Below are positions 7,227 through 14,742 of a DNA stretch of 21,517 bases, one piece after another. The stretch covers positions 1-21,517 of the forward strand of contig JAXDAH010000124.1 of the NCBI GenBank assembly GCA_034679905.1, given 5' to 3'. The DNA is from JASEFH01 sp034679905. Lineage in GTDB: Archaea > Halobacteriota > Methanomicrobia > Methanomicrobiales > JACTUA01. A program made the position numbers and the translations under genes. Position 1 is the first letter of the stretch. Each line of letters begins with the position of its first letter. The notes below the pieces were generated by a model, which worked only from the letters and a program-made list of their open reading frames with translations, was not told the origin of the DNA and searched no databases.

Positions 7227-7906
7227 CCTCCATCCGCCGCCACGCTCCCCACTACGATAACGGTCTTTCCTGTAAATTGTGTAAATAATCCGCATTCCAG
7301 AACGCCGGGGATCGCGGTCAGGTACGCTTCCAGCTCCTCCGGCCGCTCAATTTCCCCGAACACACAGTCCACGACGAAGTTGCCGTTATCCGTGATCACG
7401 GGGCCGTCTTTTCTCACGCCATCGCGGACGGACGGCTGCCCGCCCGCCTCCCGCAGCTGTTTCAGGACGGGCGTGACCGCAAAGGGCAGCACCTCGATCG
7501 GGACGGGCGCTCGCAGGATATCGCTCAGCTTCCCCGGGTCCACCGCGATGACCAGCTCCGCCGCCGCCGCCGCCACGCACTTCTCCCGCGTCTGTGCAGC
7601 CCCGCCGCCTTTGATGAGCCGCCTCGCCAGGTCCACCTGATCGGCCCCGTCGATGGCAAGGTCCAGCGTGGGGTGATCGTCCAGCGTGGTGAGAGGGATG
7701 CCGTACTGCCGGGCGCGGATCGCGGTCTGGTAGGACGTGGGGACACCCGCGATCGAGAGCCCGTCGGCGATCCGTCTTCCCAGGCTCTGCAGGGCAAAGT
7801 CGACTGTCGAGCCAGTCCCGAGACCGATCACCATGCCGTCGGAGACCCGCTTCGCCGCCCGGAGACCGGCATCCTGCTTGGCCGCGAGGATCTGCATCTG
7901 TTCCAT
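7223..7906 (-). CDS. rpiA: Ribose-5-phosphate isomerase A
   Basis: Interconverts ribose 5-phosphate and ribulose 5-phosphate, supplying ribose for nucleotides; in methanogens it works with the ribulose-monophosphate or reverse pathways. The 227 residues carry the RpiA signatures: GLGTGST at 28-34, DGADQV at 86-91 and KGGGAAQTREK at 99-109 with the catalytic glutamate at 108. The late blocks DNGNFVVD and PGVLECGLF are also present. Length matches the family. The start ATG at 7906 lacks a clear Shine-Dalgarno; a second ATG three codons in is possible. It lies 117 bases downstream of surE on the same strand; that gap contains a perfect small hairpin (CCGTTC, loop of three, GAACGG; 7987-8001). 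Confidence 0.95.
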   Translation of the reverse strand: MEQMQILAAKQDAGLRAAKRVSDGMVIGLGTGSTVDFALQSLGRRIADGLSIAGVPTSYQTAIRARQYGIPLTTLDDHPTLDLAIDGADQVDLARRLIKGGGAAQTREKCVAAAAAELVIAVDPGKLSDILRAPVPIEVLPFAVTPVLKQLREAGGQPSVRDGVRKDGPVITDNGNFVVDCVFGEIERPEELEAYLTAIPGVLECGLFTQFTGKTVIVVGSVAADGG

Positions 7907-8023
7907 GCCGGGGTACTATCGCCGGACTAGCATGAAAAGTACACGGTGACGGCCGGGGGATACGGCAGAATGGGTGGCACGCATCTCCGTTCTCTGAACG
8001 GCATTGCGTGTGGCAGGGATCCC

Positions 8024-8809
8024 TCAGACCGGCGAGAAGAGATCCTGGAGCGCCTTCTCGCCCCCGAAGGCAGTGCAGTCGAGCGTGATCGGGGTGATAG
8101 AGACGTTCCCTTTCCGCACCGCATGGACATCGGTCCCCTCTTCCGCATCCTCCAGGAGCGGCCCGTTAATCCAGAAGTAGGGCCTCCCCCGCGGATCCAG
8201 GCGTTTCTCCACGCCGGTCACGAACAGCTTGCGGGCGAGGCGGGTGATCTCGTATCCGCCGCTGACCCTCGATGGCACGTTCACGTTGAGCACGTCCATC
8301 CCCGCCGGAAATCCCCGTGCCAGGAGCCGTTCACACACATCCCGCACCACGTTCTTCGACTCCTCAAACCCCCGTGCGTAGAACCGAGGATCGTCGAATT
8401 TGTCCCCCTGATCCTCCACCTGGAGAGAGAAGGCCACCGCCGGGACGCCCTGGTTGGATGCCTCGAGGGCGGCCCCGACGGTCCCGGAGGTCATGATGGA
8501 CTCATAGGAGAGGTTCTCCCCGATATTGATCCCGCTCACGACGAGGTCCGGGTCGAGGTTGAGGTTGAAGAGGCCGATGATCACCGCATCCGTGGGTTTT
8601 CCTGCAACGGATACGGCCCGAGCGCCGTTGAGGCGGATGTCCGTCGCCCGTATCGGTTCGAAGATCGAGATGGACCGCCCGACAGCGCTCTGCTGCGTGG
8701 CGGGTGCAACGATGTGCACGTCTGCAAGGGGGGCGAGCGCCTCGTACGCCGCCCAGAGGCCTGCCGAGTTGATGCCATCGTCATTGGTGAGTAAGACCCT
8801 CTTTCTCAT
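8024..8809 (-). CDS. surE: 5'-/3'-nucleotidase SurE
   Basis: SurE is a metal-dependent phosphatase acting on nucleoside monophosphates, a housekeeping and stress enzyme. The 261 residues begin MRKRVLLTNDDG with the metal-binding aspartates at 10 and 11. They continue with the conserved loop QQSAVGRSIS and with SGINIGENLSYESIMTSGTVGAA, which holds the metal-ligand asparagine. The frame extends upstream to an ATG at 8887, but those 26 residues are not SurE-like, so I start at 8809. A TATA-like CTATATAC sits only about 10 bases before this ATG, too close for a normal promoter, and no Shine-Dalgarno is obvious, so the promoter is unresolved. rpiA follows downstream on the same strand. Confidence 0.95.
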   Translation of the reverse strand: MRKRVLLTNDDGINSAGLWAAYEALAPLADVHIVAPATQQSAVGRSISIFEPIRATDIRLNGARAVSVAGKPTDAVIIGLFNLNLDPDLVVSGINIGENLSYESIMTSGTVGAALEASNQGVPAVAFSLQVEDQGDKFDDPRFYARGFEESKNVVRDVCERLLARGFPAGMDVLNVNVPSRVSGGYEITRLARKLFVTGVEKRLDPRGRPYFWINGPLLEDAEEGTDVHAVRKGNVSITPITLDCTAFGGEKALQDLFSPV

Positions 8810-8905
8810 CGTCAGTGTGTATATAGGCGCTGCAGGAAAAAAGGGTGATCCCCATCGGTCGCGGCATGCATGCCCTGCCGACTGCACATCCCTGGATGCA
8901 CACCC

Positions 8906-9850
8906 CTATATCAGGAAGTAGAAGAGGATCGAGCTGACGATCGGGATGGTGCCGTTGTCGTCCAGCTGCAGGGGCAGCGATTCGAGGGCGGTTGCCACGA
9001 AGATCACAACAAGGGTGACGGGTGCGGGACAGACCAGGAGTGCAGGCAGCCCCCCGATCGCAAACCCGATCGAGCCCTCCAGCGACTTGTCCCTGTTCCA
9101 GGCCAGCCTGTGCCTCCCGAAGCGAGTCCCGACGATGGTGGCGAGGGCGTCGCCAAGGGAGAGGACCAGGATGACGGCGGTGGCTGCAGCCGCACTGTGC
9201 CGCAGCAGCCCCACCGTGAAGAGCACTCCGATCCCGAAGTAGAAGGACCCCTCCCCGGGCAGTACGCCGTCCCGCTCGTACCAGGCGAGGAGCTGGTCGA
9301 TGATCGGAACGCGGATCCCGATCACCTTGGCGTGGATGATGAGCGTGCCCACAAGAACGATGAGAAGCAGGGGGAAGAGGAGCGGTTCGATCCCGAACTG
9401 CCATAACGCCGCCGCCAGCACGAGGCCGAGGGTGGCGTGCACCGCCTGCCGGGCGTACTCCCTCCCCCCGTTCGAGTTCCTTCCCCTGCAGTGCAGGAGC
9501 GATGTCGCAATGTTGTAGCCGAACCCGGCCACGGCGATGCCGCCGGCGATGTCGTACCAGGTATGGGCATGCAGCAGGATCCGCGACCACCCGGTGAGAG
9601 CGGCAAGAGCGTAGACGACGGGGAGGAGGGGATGCCCGATCAGCGGGAAGACGAACGAGAAGGCGGTGCTGGTATGCAGGCTGGGATAGGCGTAGCCCGG
9701 AGGGCAGTCCACGCCCTCGATGATTGCGCAGGGGCGTATGAGGTCGATGGCGCTCTTCAGCAGGACCGAGATCGCGATGGTGATCGCCAGCGTGAGCACG
9801 AGGACCCGGATCCGCTCGCGATCCTCCGGGGCCAGTCTCCATGCGCACAC
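8906..9850 (-). CDS. PAP2 phosphatase fused to a dolichol/phytol-kinase-like membrane domain
   Basis: The 314-residue integral membrane protein joins two lipid-phosphate domains. The N-terminal half has all three PAP2 motifs: K32-x6-R39-P40, P56-S-L-H59 and S89-R90-x5-H96-x3-D100. The C-terminal half (about 128-314) resembles CTP-dependent dolichol/phytol kinases and related cytidylyltransferases, with GEGSFYFGIG at 199-208, GDALATIVGTRFG at 233-245, NRDKSLEGS at 252-260 and DDNGTIP at 297-303. About seven hydrophobic segments are visible. The GTG at 9850 has an excellent AGGAGGGGTGATC just upstream, and an in-frame stop lies three codons before it. A role in polyprenol or archaeal lipid phosphate turnover is inferred from the domains. 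It is divergent from mfnD. Confidence 0.8.
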   Translation of the reverse strand: MCAWRLAPEDRERIRVLVLTLAITIAISVLLKSAIDLIRPCAIIEGVDCPPGYAYPSLHTSTAFSFVFPLIGHPLLPVVYALAALTGWSRILLHAHTWYDIAGGIAVAGFGYNIATSLLHCRGRNSNGGREYARQAVHATLGLVLAAALWQFGIEPLLFPLLLIVLVGTLIIHAKVIGIRVPIIDQLLAWYERDGVLPGEGSFYFGIGVLFTVGLLRHSAAAATAVILVLSLGDALATIVGTRFGRHRLAWNRDKSLEGSIGFAIGGLPALLVCPAPVTLVVIFVATALESLPLQLDDNGTIPIVSSILFYFLI

Positions 9851-9969
9851 GCTCGATCACCCCTCCTGCATCCGTTAGCTGCCCCTCCGCATAATTCCAT
9901 CTGCTCCGCCCCGTATGCGGGGACGGCATCGGGAAAGAGATATCGGCGAAGACGTCGAGAAGTATACCG

Positions 9970-10857
9970 ATGAAAAAGGCGCTCCTTGCCGAGTACACGG
10001 TGCTCCACGATCCCCAGCTCGCTCCGGAGGGGGCCGCGATGCTGGGGGTGCTGCGCGAGAGTTTTCTGAAGTGCGGCTACGAGGTGATCTCCCCGTCGGG
10101 GAATGGGTTCGAGGCGGAGCTGGAACGGCTGGTCCCGGCCTGCGATCTGGGGCTCGTGATCGCTCCGGACCACCTGATCCCCCGCTTCACGAAGATTATC
10201 GAGGATCACACCCACAACATCGGGTGCGGAAGCACCGCCGCCGCCGTCTGCGCCAACAAGCGGCTGACGGGGAGGATACTCGCCTCGCACGGCATCGCCG
10301 TCCCGGAGGAGGTGCAGGCGGGAATGCGGGTGATCAAGCCCGTGGTGGGCTGCGGTGCGGAGGGGGTCCGCCTCTCGACCGATCCCCCCTCCGAGGGCGA
10401 GTTCGGGCAGCGGTTCATCGAGGGCGAGCACCTCTCCGTGAGCCTGGTGGTCGGCCGCGTCGTCGGGGAGGCGTGCCTCTACTACAGCGGCGCATCCCCG
10501 CTCCCGCTCGCCCTCAACCGCCAGGAGATCCGCATCCAGGACGGGCGGTTCGAATATTACGGCGGCGAGACGCCGATCCCGCATGCCCGTCAGGACGAGA
10601 TCGTGGATCAGGCGACTCGGGCAGTCACGGCCCTCGGGTGCCAGGGCTATGCCGGCGTGGACGTGGTCGTCGCGGACCGGGTGTACGTGGTGGACGTCAA
10701 CCCCCGGATCACCACGAGCATCATCGGGATCGCCGCCTGCATGGAGGAGGAGATCGCCCGTCTCCTGGTGGACGCCTCCCATGGCGTCCTCCCCGCCGAA
10801 GTGCACTGCCGCGGACGGGTGCAGTTCCGGAAGGACGGGAGCGTGCAGCGGCTGTGA
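9970..10857 (+). CDS. mfnD: ATP-grasp ligase, tyramine-L-glutamate ligase MfnD
   Basis: MfnD joins glutamate to tyramine through a gamma-glutamyl bond, an early step of methanofuran synthesis. The 295 residues fit the family length (about 290). ATP-grasp features are visible: CANKRLTGRILASHGI near 94-109, the lysine strand RVIKPVVGCGAEGVRL near 118-133, FIEGEHLSVSLVVG near 152-165, and the metal-binding end VVDVNPRITTS near 238-248. The next gene overlaps by four bases and is the methanofuran gene mfnF, which strongly supports this assignment over a generic ATP-grasp enzyme. No strong Shine-Dalgarno precedes the ATG; the leader in the 119-base divergent gap is probably short. Confidence 0.85.
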   Translation: MKKALLAEYTVLHDPQLAPEGAAMLGVLRESFLKCGYEVISPSGNGFEAELERLVPACDLGLVIAPDHLIPRFTKIIEDHTHNIGCGSTAAAVCANKRLTGRILASHGIAVPEEVQAGMRVIKPVVGCGAEGVRLSTDPPSEGEFGQRFIEGEHLSVSLVVGRVVGEACLYYSGASPLPLALNRQEIRIQDGRFEYYGGETPIPHARQDEIVDQATRAVTALGCQGYAGVDVVVADRVYVVDVNPRITTSIIGIAACMEEEIARLLVDASHGVLPAEVHCRGRVQFRKDGSVQRL

Positions 10858-11792
10858 TCGGGATCGACGTCGGCGGCGCAAACCTGAAACTGGTGGACGG
10901 GCGGAAGGTGGACATCCGCTACTGCCCGCTCTTTTCGGGGGCGCCGCTCGCCGACCTGCTGCAGAGCTACGCCCGAACGAAGGGTGTGGATGCCGCCGCC
11001 GTGGTCATGAGCGGCGAGCTCGCCGACTGCTACGACAGCAGAATGGAAGGCATCGCGTCCATCGTGGAGGCAGTGCAGGCAGCGTTTCCCGGCGCAATCT
11101 TCTACGGGACCGATGCCCGATTCCACCGAAAGGCGGTGCCGCAGCTGGCGGCCGCGAACTGGCTCGCGTCCGCGGACTGGCTGCGGGATCGGTACCCGGA
11201 GGGCATCCTGGTCGACATGGGCAGCACCACGACGGATATCGTCCCGCTCTCTCATTTTCCGGAACTGCTGGGGCTGACCGATCTCAAGCGGCTACAACGG
11301 GGCTACCTGCTCTACAGCGGCATGCTCCGCACCAGCGTGGCGGCGCTCCTCCCGGAGGTGGCGATCGACGGAGTTCCGACGCCCACCAGCAGCGAGTACT
11401 TCGCCGCGAGCGCCGACGCCCACCTGGTGCTGGGGCACCTGCGGGAGGAGGGGTACTCCTGCCCGCCGCCCGACGGGCGGGATGCAACCGCGGCCGGTGC
11501 GATGCGGCGGCTCGCCCGGGTGGTCTGCGCCGATCTCGACGATATCGGGCAAGACGGGGCGGTCCAGATAGCGCGGGCATGCTGGGATACCCAGAGGAGG
11601 CAGATCCGGGAACGGGTGGAGCGGGTGCGGCAGGAGTGCGGGGCGGATGCCGTCGTTGCGGCGGGGATCGGGTCGTCGCTCCTCGCAGGGGAGCTCGGCG
11701 GCATCGATCTCCGGAAGGAGATCGGGAGCCTCTCCGACGCCCTCCCGGCGTATGCCGTTCTGGAGGTGGCACGACGAACCGAATCGCGGTAG
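10854..11792 (+). CDS. mfnF: Methanofuran biosynthesis protein MfnF (H4MPT-linked C1 transfer pathway family)
   Basis: MfnF couples the furan unit to gamma-glutamyltyramine in methanofuran synthesis. Older databases call the family an H4MPT-linked C1-transfer pathway protein, related to hydantoinase/oxoprolinase ASKHA enzymes. The 312-residue product starts at a GTG overlapping the mfnD stop (GTGA), so the two are translationally coupled. The nucleotide-binding elements are IGIDVGGANLK at 2-12 and VDMGSTTTDIVPL at about 119-131. AAVVMSGELADCYDSRMEGI in the first half is typical of the family. The open frame continues upstream of the GTG inside mfnD but is not homologous there. Found with mfnD in many methanogens. 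Confidence 0.87.
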   Translation: MIGIDVGGANLKLVDGRKVDIRYCPLFSGAPLADLLQSYARTKGVDAAAVVMSGELADCYDSRMEGIASIVEAVQAAFPGAIFYGTDARFHRKAVPQLAAANWLASADWLRDRYPEGILVDMGSTTTDIVPLSHFPELLGLTDLKRLQRGYLLYSGMLRTSVAALLPEVAIDGVPTPTSSEYFAASADAHLVLGHLREEGYSCPPPDGRDATAAGAMRRLARVVCADLDDIGQDGAVQIARACWDTQRRQIRERVERVRQECGADAVVAAGIGSSLLAGELGGIDLRKEIGSLSDALPAYAVLEVARRTESR

Positions 11793-11830
11793 CCCTCCTC
11801 CTGCTCCTGGCATCGCTCCTGATCACCGCG

Positions 11831-12013
11831 GTGGCCTGGCTGGTCTTCGATATGCCGTTTCTATTTCTGCTGCTGTTCGTCCCGTTGATTCCCCTGTTCG
11901 GAAAGCCGCCCCGGACCAAGCGCTGCCCGAGCTGCGGATGGCAGACGACAGGCGCTGAGCGCTTCTGCCCCTATGACGGGACTCCGCTCGTCGAAACGGA
12001 GAGCAGCCGTTGA
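11831..12013 (+). CDS. Small membrane-anchored zinc-ribbon protein, start uncertain
   Basis: The frame encodes a hydrophobic N-terminus followed by a zinc ribbon, RCPSCGWQTTGAERFCPYDGTPL (C-x2-C then C-x2-D/x), and a short polar tail. From the GTG at 11831 the product has 60 residues and one membrane helix. The same frame stays open and hydrophobic further upstream (from about 11783, IAVALLLLLASLLITAV), which would give a two-helix protein. A perfect GGAGGTG stands at 11762-11768, just where a start near 11774-11783 would need it, but the codons there are ACG and ATC rather than ATG, GTG or TTG. The gene sits directly after mfnF and overlaps the minus-strand gene ending at 11861. Function unknown. 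Confidence 0.5.
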   Translation: MAWLVFDMPFLFLLLFVPLIPLFGKPPRTKRCPSCGWQTTGAERFCPYDGTPLVETESSR

Positions 12014-12475
12014 GAGGTGCAGCAGGGAGAGAGGCAGAGGAATACCCAGGATCTTCGTATACGGGATATTGCCGAAGTCCCGGCCCGCATAATTCCTTAT
12101 CGTACCCCGATCGATGACGATCCCCATCGCATCCATCAGGCGTGCGGCACGATGATAGGGCATCTCGCGGCAGAGCACGCTGCAGAGATCGACGATGGGT
12201 GTGCCGTAGCGGGTATCCGGGTAGAAGGGCGAGTCCGCATAGCAGAGTTTGCCGCACCGCGTGCAGCGGAACCGTTTTACGAGGACGGAGATCTCGCGGA
12301 CCTTCCCCCCTTCCCCCCGGATCGATGCGAACCGTTTCCGCTTGCAGTCATGCCCCCGCACCTCGCCGCCGCAGGCGTCGCAGGCGTCGAGATGGTCGAA
12401 CTCGATCCCCTCCATGCGGCAGAGGGCACTGTGCACCAGGGTTTCGAGCATCGGGGGAACGGGCATCTGTTTCAT
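11861..12475 (-). CDS. Zinc-binding protein resembling a transposase N-terminal region
   Basis: The 204-residue product has two four-cysteine zinc-ribbon halves: ACDACGGEVRGHDCKRKRF at about 32-50 and KRFRCTRCGKLCYADSPFYP at about 67-86. A helical, possibly helix-turn-helix stretch follows (PIVDLCSVLCREMPYHRAARLMDAMGIVIDRGTIRNY, about 93-129). The layout resembles the N-terminal part of some transposases, but no catalytic DDE domain follows. The final 50 or so residues lie antisense to the small zinc-ribbon gene and have low complexity, so the true end may have been lost or frameshifted. The start has an AT-rich promoter region in common with the divergent fdhA1 gene. It may be a domesticated or truncated insertion-sequence protein, or a methanogen-specific regulator. 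Confidence 0.55.
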   Translation of the reverse strand: MKQMPVPPMLETLVHSALCRMEGIEFDHLDACDACGGEVRGHDCKRKRFASIRGEGGKVREISVLVKRFRCTRCGKLCYADSPFYPDTRYGTPIVDLCSVLCREMPYHRAARLMDAMGIVIDRGTIRNYAGRDFGNIPYTKILGIPLPLSLLHLSTAALRFDERSPVIGAEALSACRLPSAARAALGPGRLSEQGNQRDEQQQK

Positions 12476-12627
12476 GCGGTATGCGCCTCAGGTCAATTGC
12501 ATAACATCTCCGCTGCTAAAGTTTAATAAATTAATTGTACTTCTACAAAAATCAATATATAGAAAAGCAAACCGGAATACGAAATCCACCGTTAATCCTC
12601 ATCGAGATCCGCTGTTAAGAATTACTA

Positions 12628-12637
12628 TTAAGTATAG
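12628..12637 (+). promoter_or_regulatory. TATA box of the first fdhAB operon
   Basis: TTAAGTATAG begins 45 bases before the fdhA1 ATG. Initiation about 25-28 bases downstream would leave a leader of about 15 bases containing TGTCCGAGGT, the same leader seen before fdhA2. A further AT-rich block (12525-12565) upstream serves the divergent gene ending at 11861 or acts as an upstream element. Confidence 0.45.
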
Positions 12638-12672
12638 TCAATCGAATAGAATCACATGTCCGAGGTAGATTC

Positions 12673-14742
12673 ATGGACCTTAAGTATGTACCAACCACCT
12701 GTCCCTACTGCGGGACAGGCTGTAGCTTCAACCTTGTTGTCAAAGACAATAAGGTGGTCGGCGTCGCGCCGTTCCAGCGCTCGCCGGTCAACGAAGGCAA
12801 AGTGTGCCCCAAGGGCAACTATGCACATGAGTTCATCAACAGCAAGGACCGGCTCACCACCCCGCTCATCAAGAAGGACGGCAAATTCGTCCCCGCGAGC
12901 TGGGACGAGGCCTACGACCTGATCGCCAAGAAGTTCAAGTCCTATAAGCCGAGCGAGCTCGCCGTGCTTGCATCTGCCCGCGTCTCCAACGAGGAGAACT
13001 ATGCGATCATGAAATTCGCCCGCGGCGTCCTGAAGACCATCCATGTGGACCACTGCGCCCGCCTCTGCCACGCCTCCACAGTCGCCGGGCTGGCCGCGAC
13101 GTTCGGGTCCGGTGCGATGACCAACTCGATCGGCGACATCGCCCAGAGCAAGTGCGTCTTCATCCTCGGGTCCAACACCTTCGAGCAGCACCCGCTCATC
13201 GGCCGCCGGGTGATGCAGGCAAAGAAGAACGGCGCGAAGCTGATCTACGCCGACCCCCGGCTCACCCCGACCGGGAAGCAGGCGGACCTCTACATGCAGT
13301 TCGTCTCCGGCAGCGACGTTGCCATCCTGAACGGGATGATGCAGGAGATCATCAAGAACGGCTGGGAGGACAAGGAGTTCATCGCCAAGCGGACCAAGGA
13401 CTACGAGAAGCTGAAAGAAGTGGTGATGAAGCCCGAGTACAGCCTGGAGAACGTCTCCAAGATCTCCGGGATCCCCGCTGCGCAGCTCAAGACCGCCGCT
13501 GAATGGTTCTCGAATGCGGAGTCTGCCTGCATCCTCTACTCGATGGGCATCACCCAGCACACCGTCGGCGTGGACAACGTCAAGTCGGTCGCCAACATCC
13601 AGATGCTCACCGGCAACCTGGGCAACCCCGGCAGCGGCGTGAACGCGCTCCGCGGCCAGAACAACGTCCAGGGCGCCTGCGACATGGGTGCGCTGCCGGT
13701 GGTCTTCTCCGGCTACCAGAAGGTGATCGACCCGGCGGCGCACAAGAAGTTCGCCGACGCCTGGGGATTCCCCGATGGCATCGCCGAGGGCAAGAACGGC
13801 TACGAGGTCACCGTGATGATGGATGTCCTTGTGGACAAGCCCGGCGAACTGAAGGCGATGTACATCATGGGCGAAAACCCGATGATCAGCGATCCCGACC
13901 TGCACCACGTGGAGAAGGGTCTGAAGAACCTGGAGTTCCTGGTCGTGCAGGACATCTTCCTCACCGAGACCGCCGAACTGGCGGACGTCGTGCTTCCCGC
14001 CGCCTGCTACGCGGAGAAGGTCGGCACCCAGACCAGCACCGAGCGGCGCGTCCAGCTCTGGAGAAAGGCACAGGATCCCCCGGGCCAGGCCAAGGTCGAC
14101 TGGCAGATCATCTCGGAGCTGGCGGCGAAGATGGGCTACGCGGCACAGTTCCCCTACAAGAGCGCGGAGGAGATCTTCAACGAGATGGCCAAACTGACGC
14201 CCTCGTATGCAGGCATGACCTACGCCCGGCTCGAGAAGCCCGAGGCGCTCCACTGGCCCTGCCCGGCAGCAGACCACCCGGGCACCCCGATCCTGCACAC
14301 CCAGAAGTTCGCCCACCCCGACGGTCTCGGCGTCTTCTTCCCCCTAGAATGGAAACCGCCGGCGGAAGTGCCGGATACGCAGTACCCCTTCGTCCTCACC
14401 ACCGGGCGCTGCATCTGGCAGTGGCACACGGGCACGATGACCCGCAGATCGGAGTCCCTGGAAAAGGAGGCCCCGACCGGCTGGATCGAGATCAATACCG
14501 AGGATGCCAAGGGCCTGAACGTCAAGAACGGCGAAGTGGTGAAGGCGATCACCCGCAGGGGCGAGGTGAAGGTTCCGGCGAAGGTGACGAAAGACATCAA
14601 GAAGGGCGTCATGTTCATGCCGTTCCACTACAAGGAGTGTGCAGCAAACGTCCTGACGAACAACGCGCTCGACCCGGTCGCCAAGATCCCGGAGTTCAAG
14701 GCCTGTGCCATTCGGGTCGAGAAGATACCGGAGGTGCAGTAA
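12673..14742 (+). CDS. fdhA: Formate dehydrogenase alpha subunit FdhA, copy 1
   Basis: Molybdopterin (Mo or W bis-MGD) subunit that oxidises formate to CO2 in the cytoplasm and passes electrons to FdhB and F420. The 689 residues start with a [4Fe-4S] motif, cysteines at 10, 13, 17 and 45 (TCPYCGTGC, then GKVCPKG). DHCARLCH follows, with cysteine 132 where many bacterial enzymes have selenocysteine, and its adjacent histidine at 133. The middle carries SKCVFILGSNTFEQHPL and MGITQHTVGVDNV, and the C-terminal MGD-binding domain begins near 570 (TTGRCIWQWHTGTMT). GAGGT precedes the ATG. Its TAA shares a base with the fdhB1 ATG, so the subunits are co-translated. Two internal tracts are nearly identical to copy 2. 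Confidence 0.96.
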   Translation: MDLKYVPTTCPYCGTGCSFNLVVKDNKVVGVAPFQRSPVNEGKVCPKGNYAHEFINSKDRLTTPLIKKDGKFVPASWDEAYDLIAKKFKSYKPSELAVLASARVSNEENYAIMKFARGVLKTIHVDHCARLCHASTVAGLAATFGSGAMTNSIGDIAQSKCVFILGSNTFEQHPLIGRRVMQAKKNGAKLIYADPRLTPTGKQADLYMQFVSGSDVAILNGMMQEIIKNGWEDKEFIAKRTKDYEKLKEVVMKPEYSLENVSKISGIPAAQLKTAAEWFSNAESACILYSMGITQHTVGVDNVKSVANIQMLTGNLGNPGSGVNALRGQNNVQGACDMGALPVVFSGYQKVIDPAAHKKFADAWGFPDGIAEGKNGYEVTVMMDVLVDKPGELKAMYIMGENPMISDPDLHHVEKGLKNLEFLVVQDIFLTETAELADVVLPAACYAEKVGTQTSTERRVQLWRKAQDPPGQAKVDWQIISELAAKMGYAAQFPYKSAEEIFNEMAKLTPSYAGMTYARLEKPEALHWPCPAADHPGTPILHTQKFAHPDGLGVFFPLEWKPPAEVPDTQYPFVLTTGRCIWQWHTGTMTRRSESLEKEAPTGWIEINTEDAKGLNVKNGEVVKAITRRGEVKVPAKVTKDIKKGVMFMPFHYKECAANVLTNNALDPVAKIPEFKACAIRVEKIPEVQ
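13324..13625 (+). repeat. Near-identical tracts shared by fdhA1 and fdhA2
   Basis: Positions 13372-13466 are identical base for base to 16752-16846 (95 bases), and 13536-13625 are identical to 16916-17005 (90 bases). The flanking 47 bases from 13324 also match, separated from the first tract by a single C/T difference. Surrounding sequence differs at many third codon positions, so these tracts stand out and look like recent gene conversion. Confidence 0.75.

Noticed and set aside
8815..8825. CTATATAC as the surE promoter
   Set aside because: It lies only about 10 bases before the best start codon, so a transcript starting 25 bases downstream would miss the NDDG-coding start.
8781..9998. A long minus-strand frame overlapping the PAP2-kinase gene
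   Set aside because: Proline- and arginine-rich without motifs; the overlapping frame 8906-9850 has all PAP2 signatures and a strong ribosome binding site.
11861..12475. Complete insertion sequence
   Set aside because: No catalytic domain, terminal inverted repeats or target duplication could be seen around the zinc-binding frame.
13000..13100. Possible selenocysteine in FdhA
   Set aside because: The codon at the catalytic position is TGC in both copies (residue 132), and no in-frame TGA is read through.
12652..14316. A 554-codon minus-strand open frame antisense to fdhA1, with a similar one antisense to fdhA2
   Set aside because: Both are mirror images of two conserved genes, and their similarity to each other only reflects the paralogy of the sense strands.
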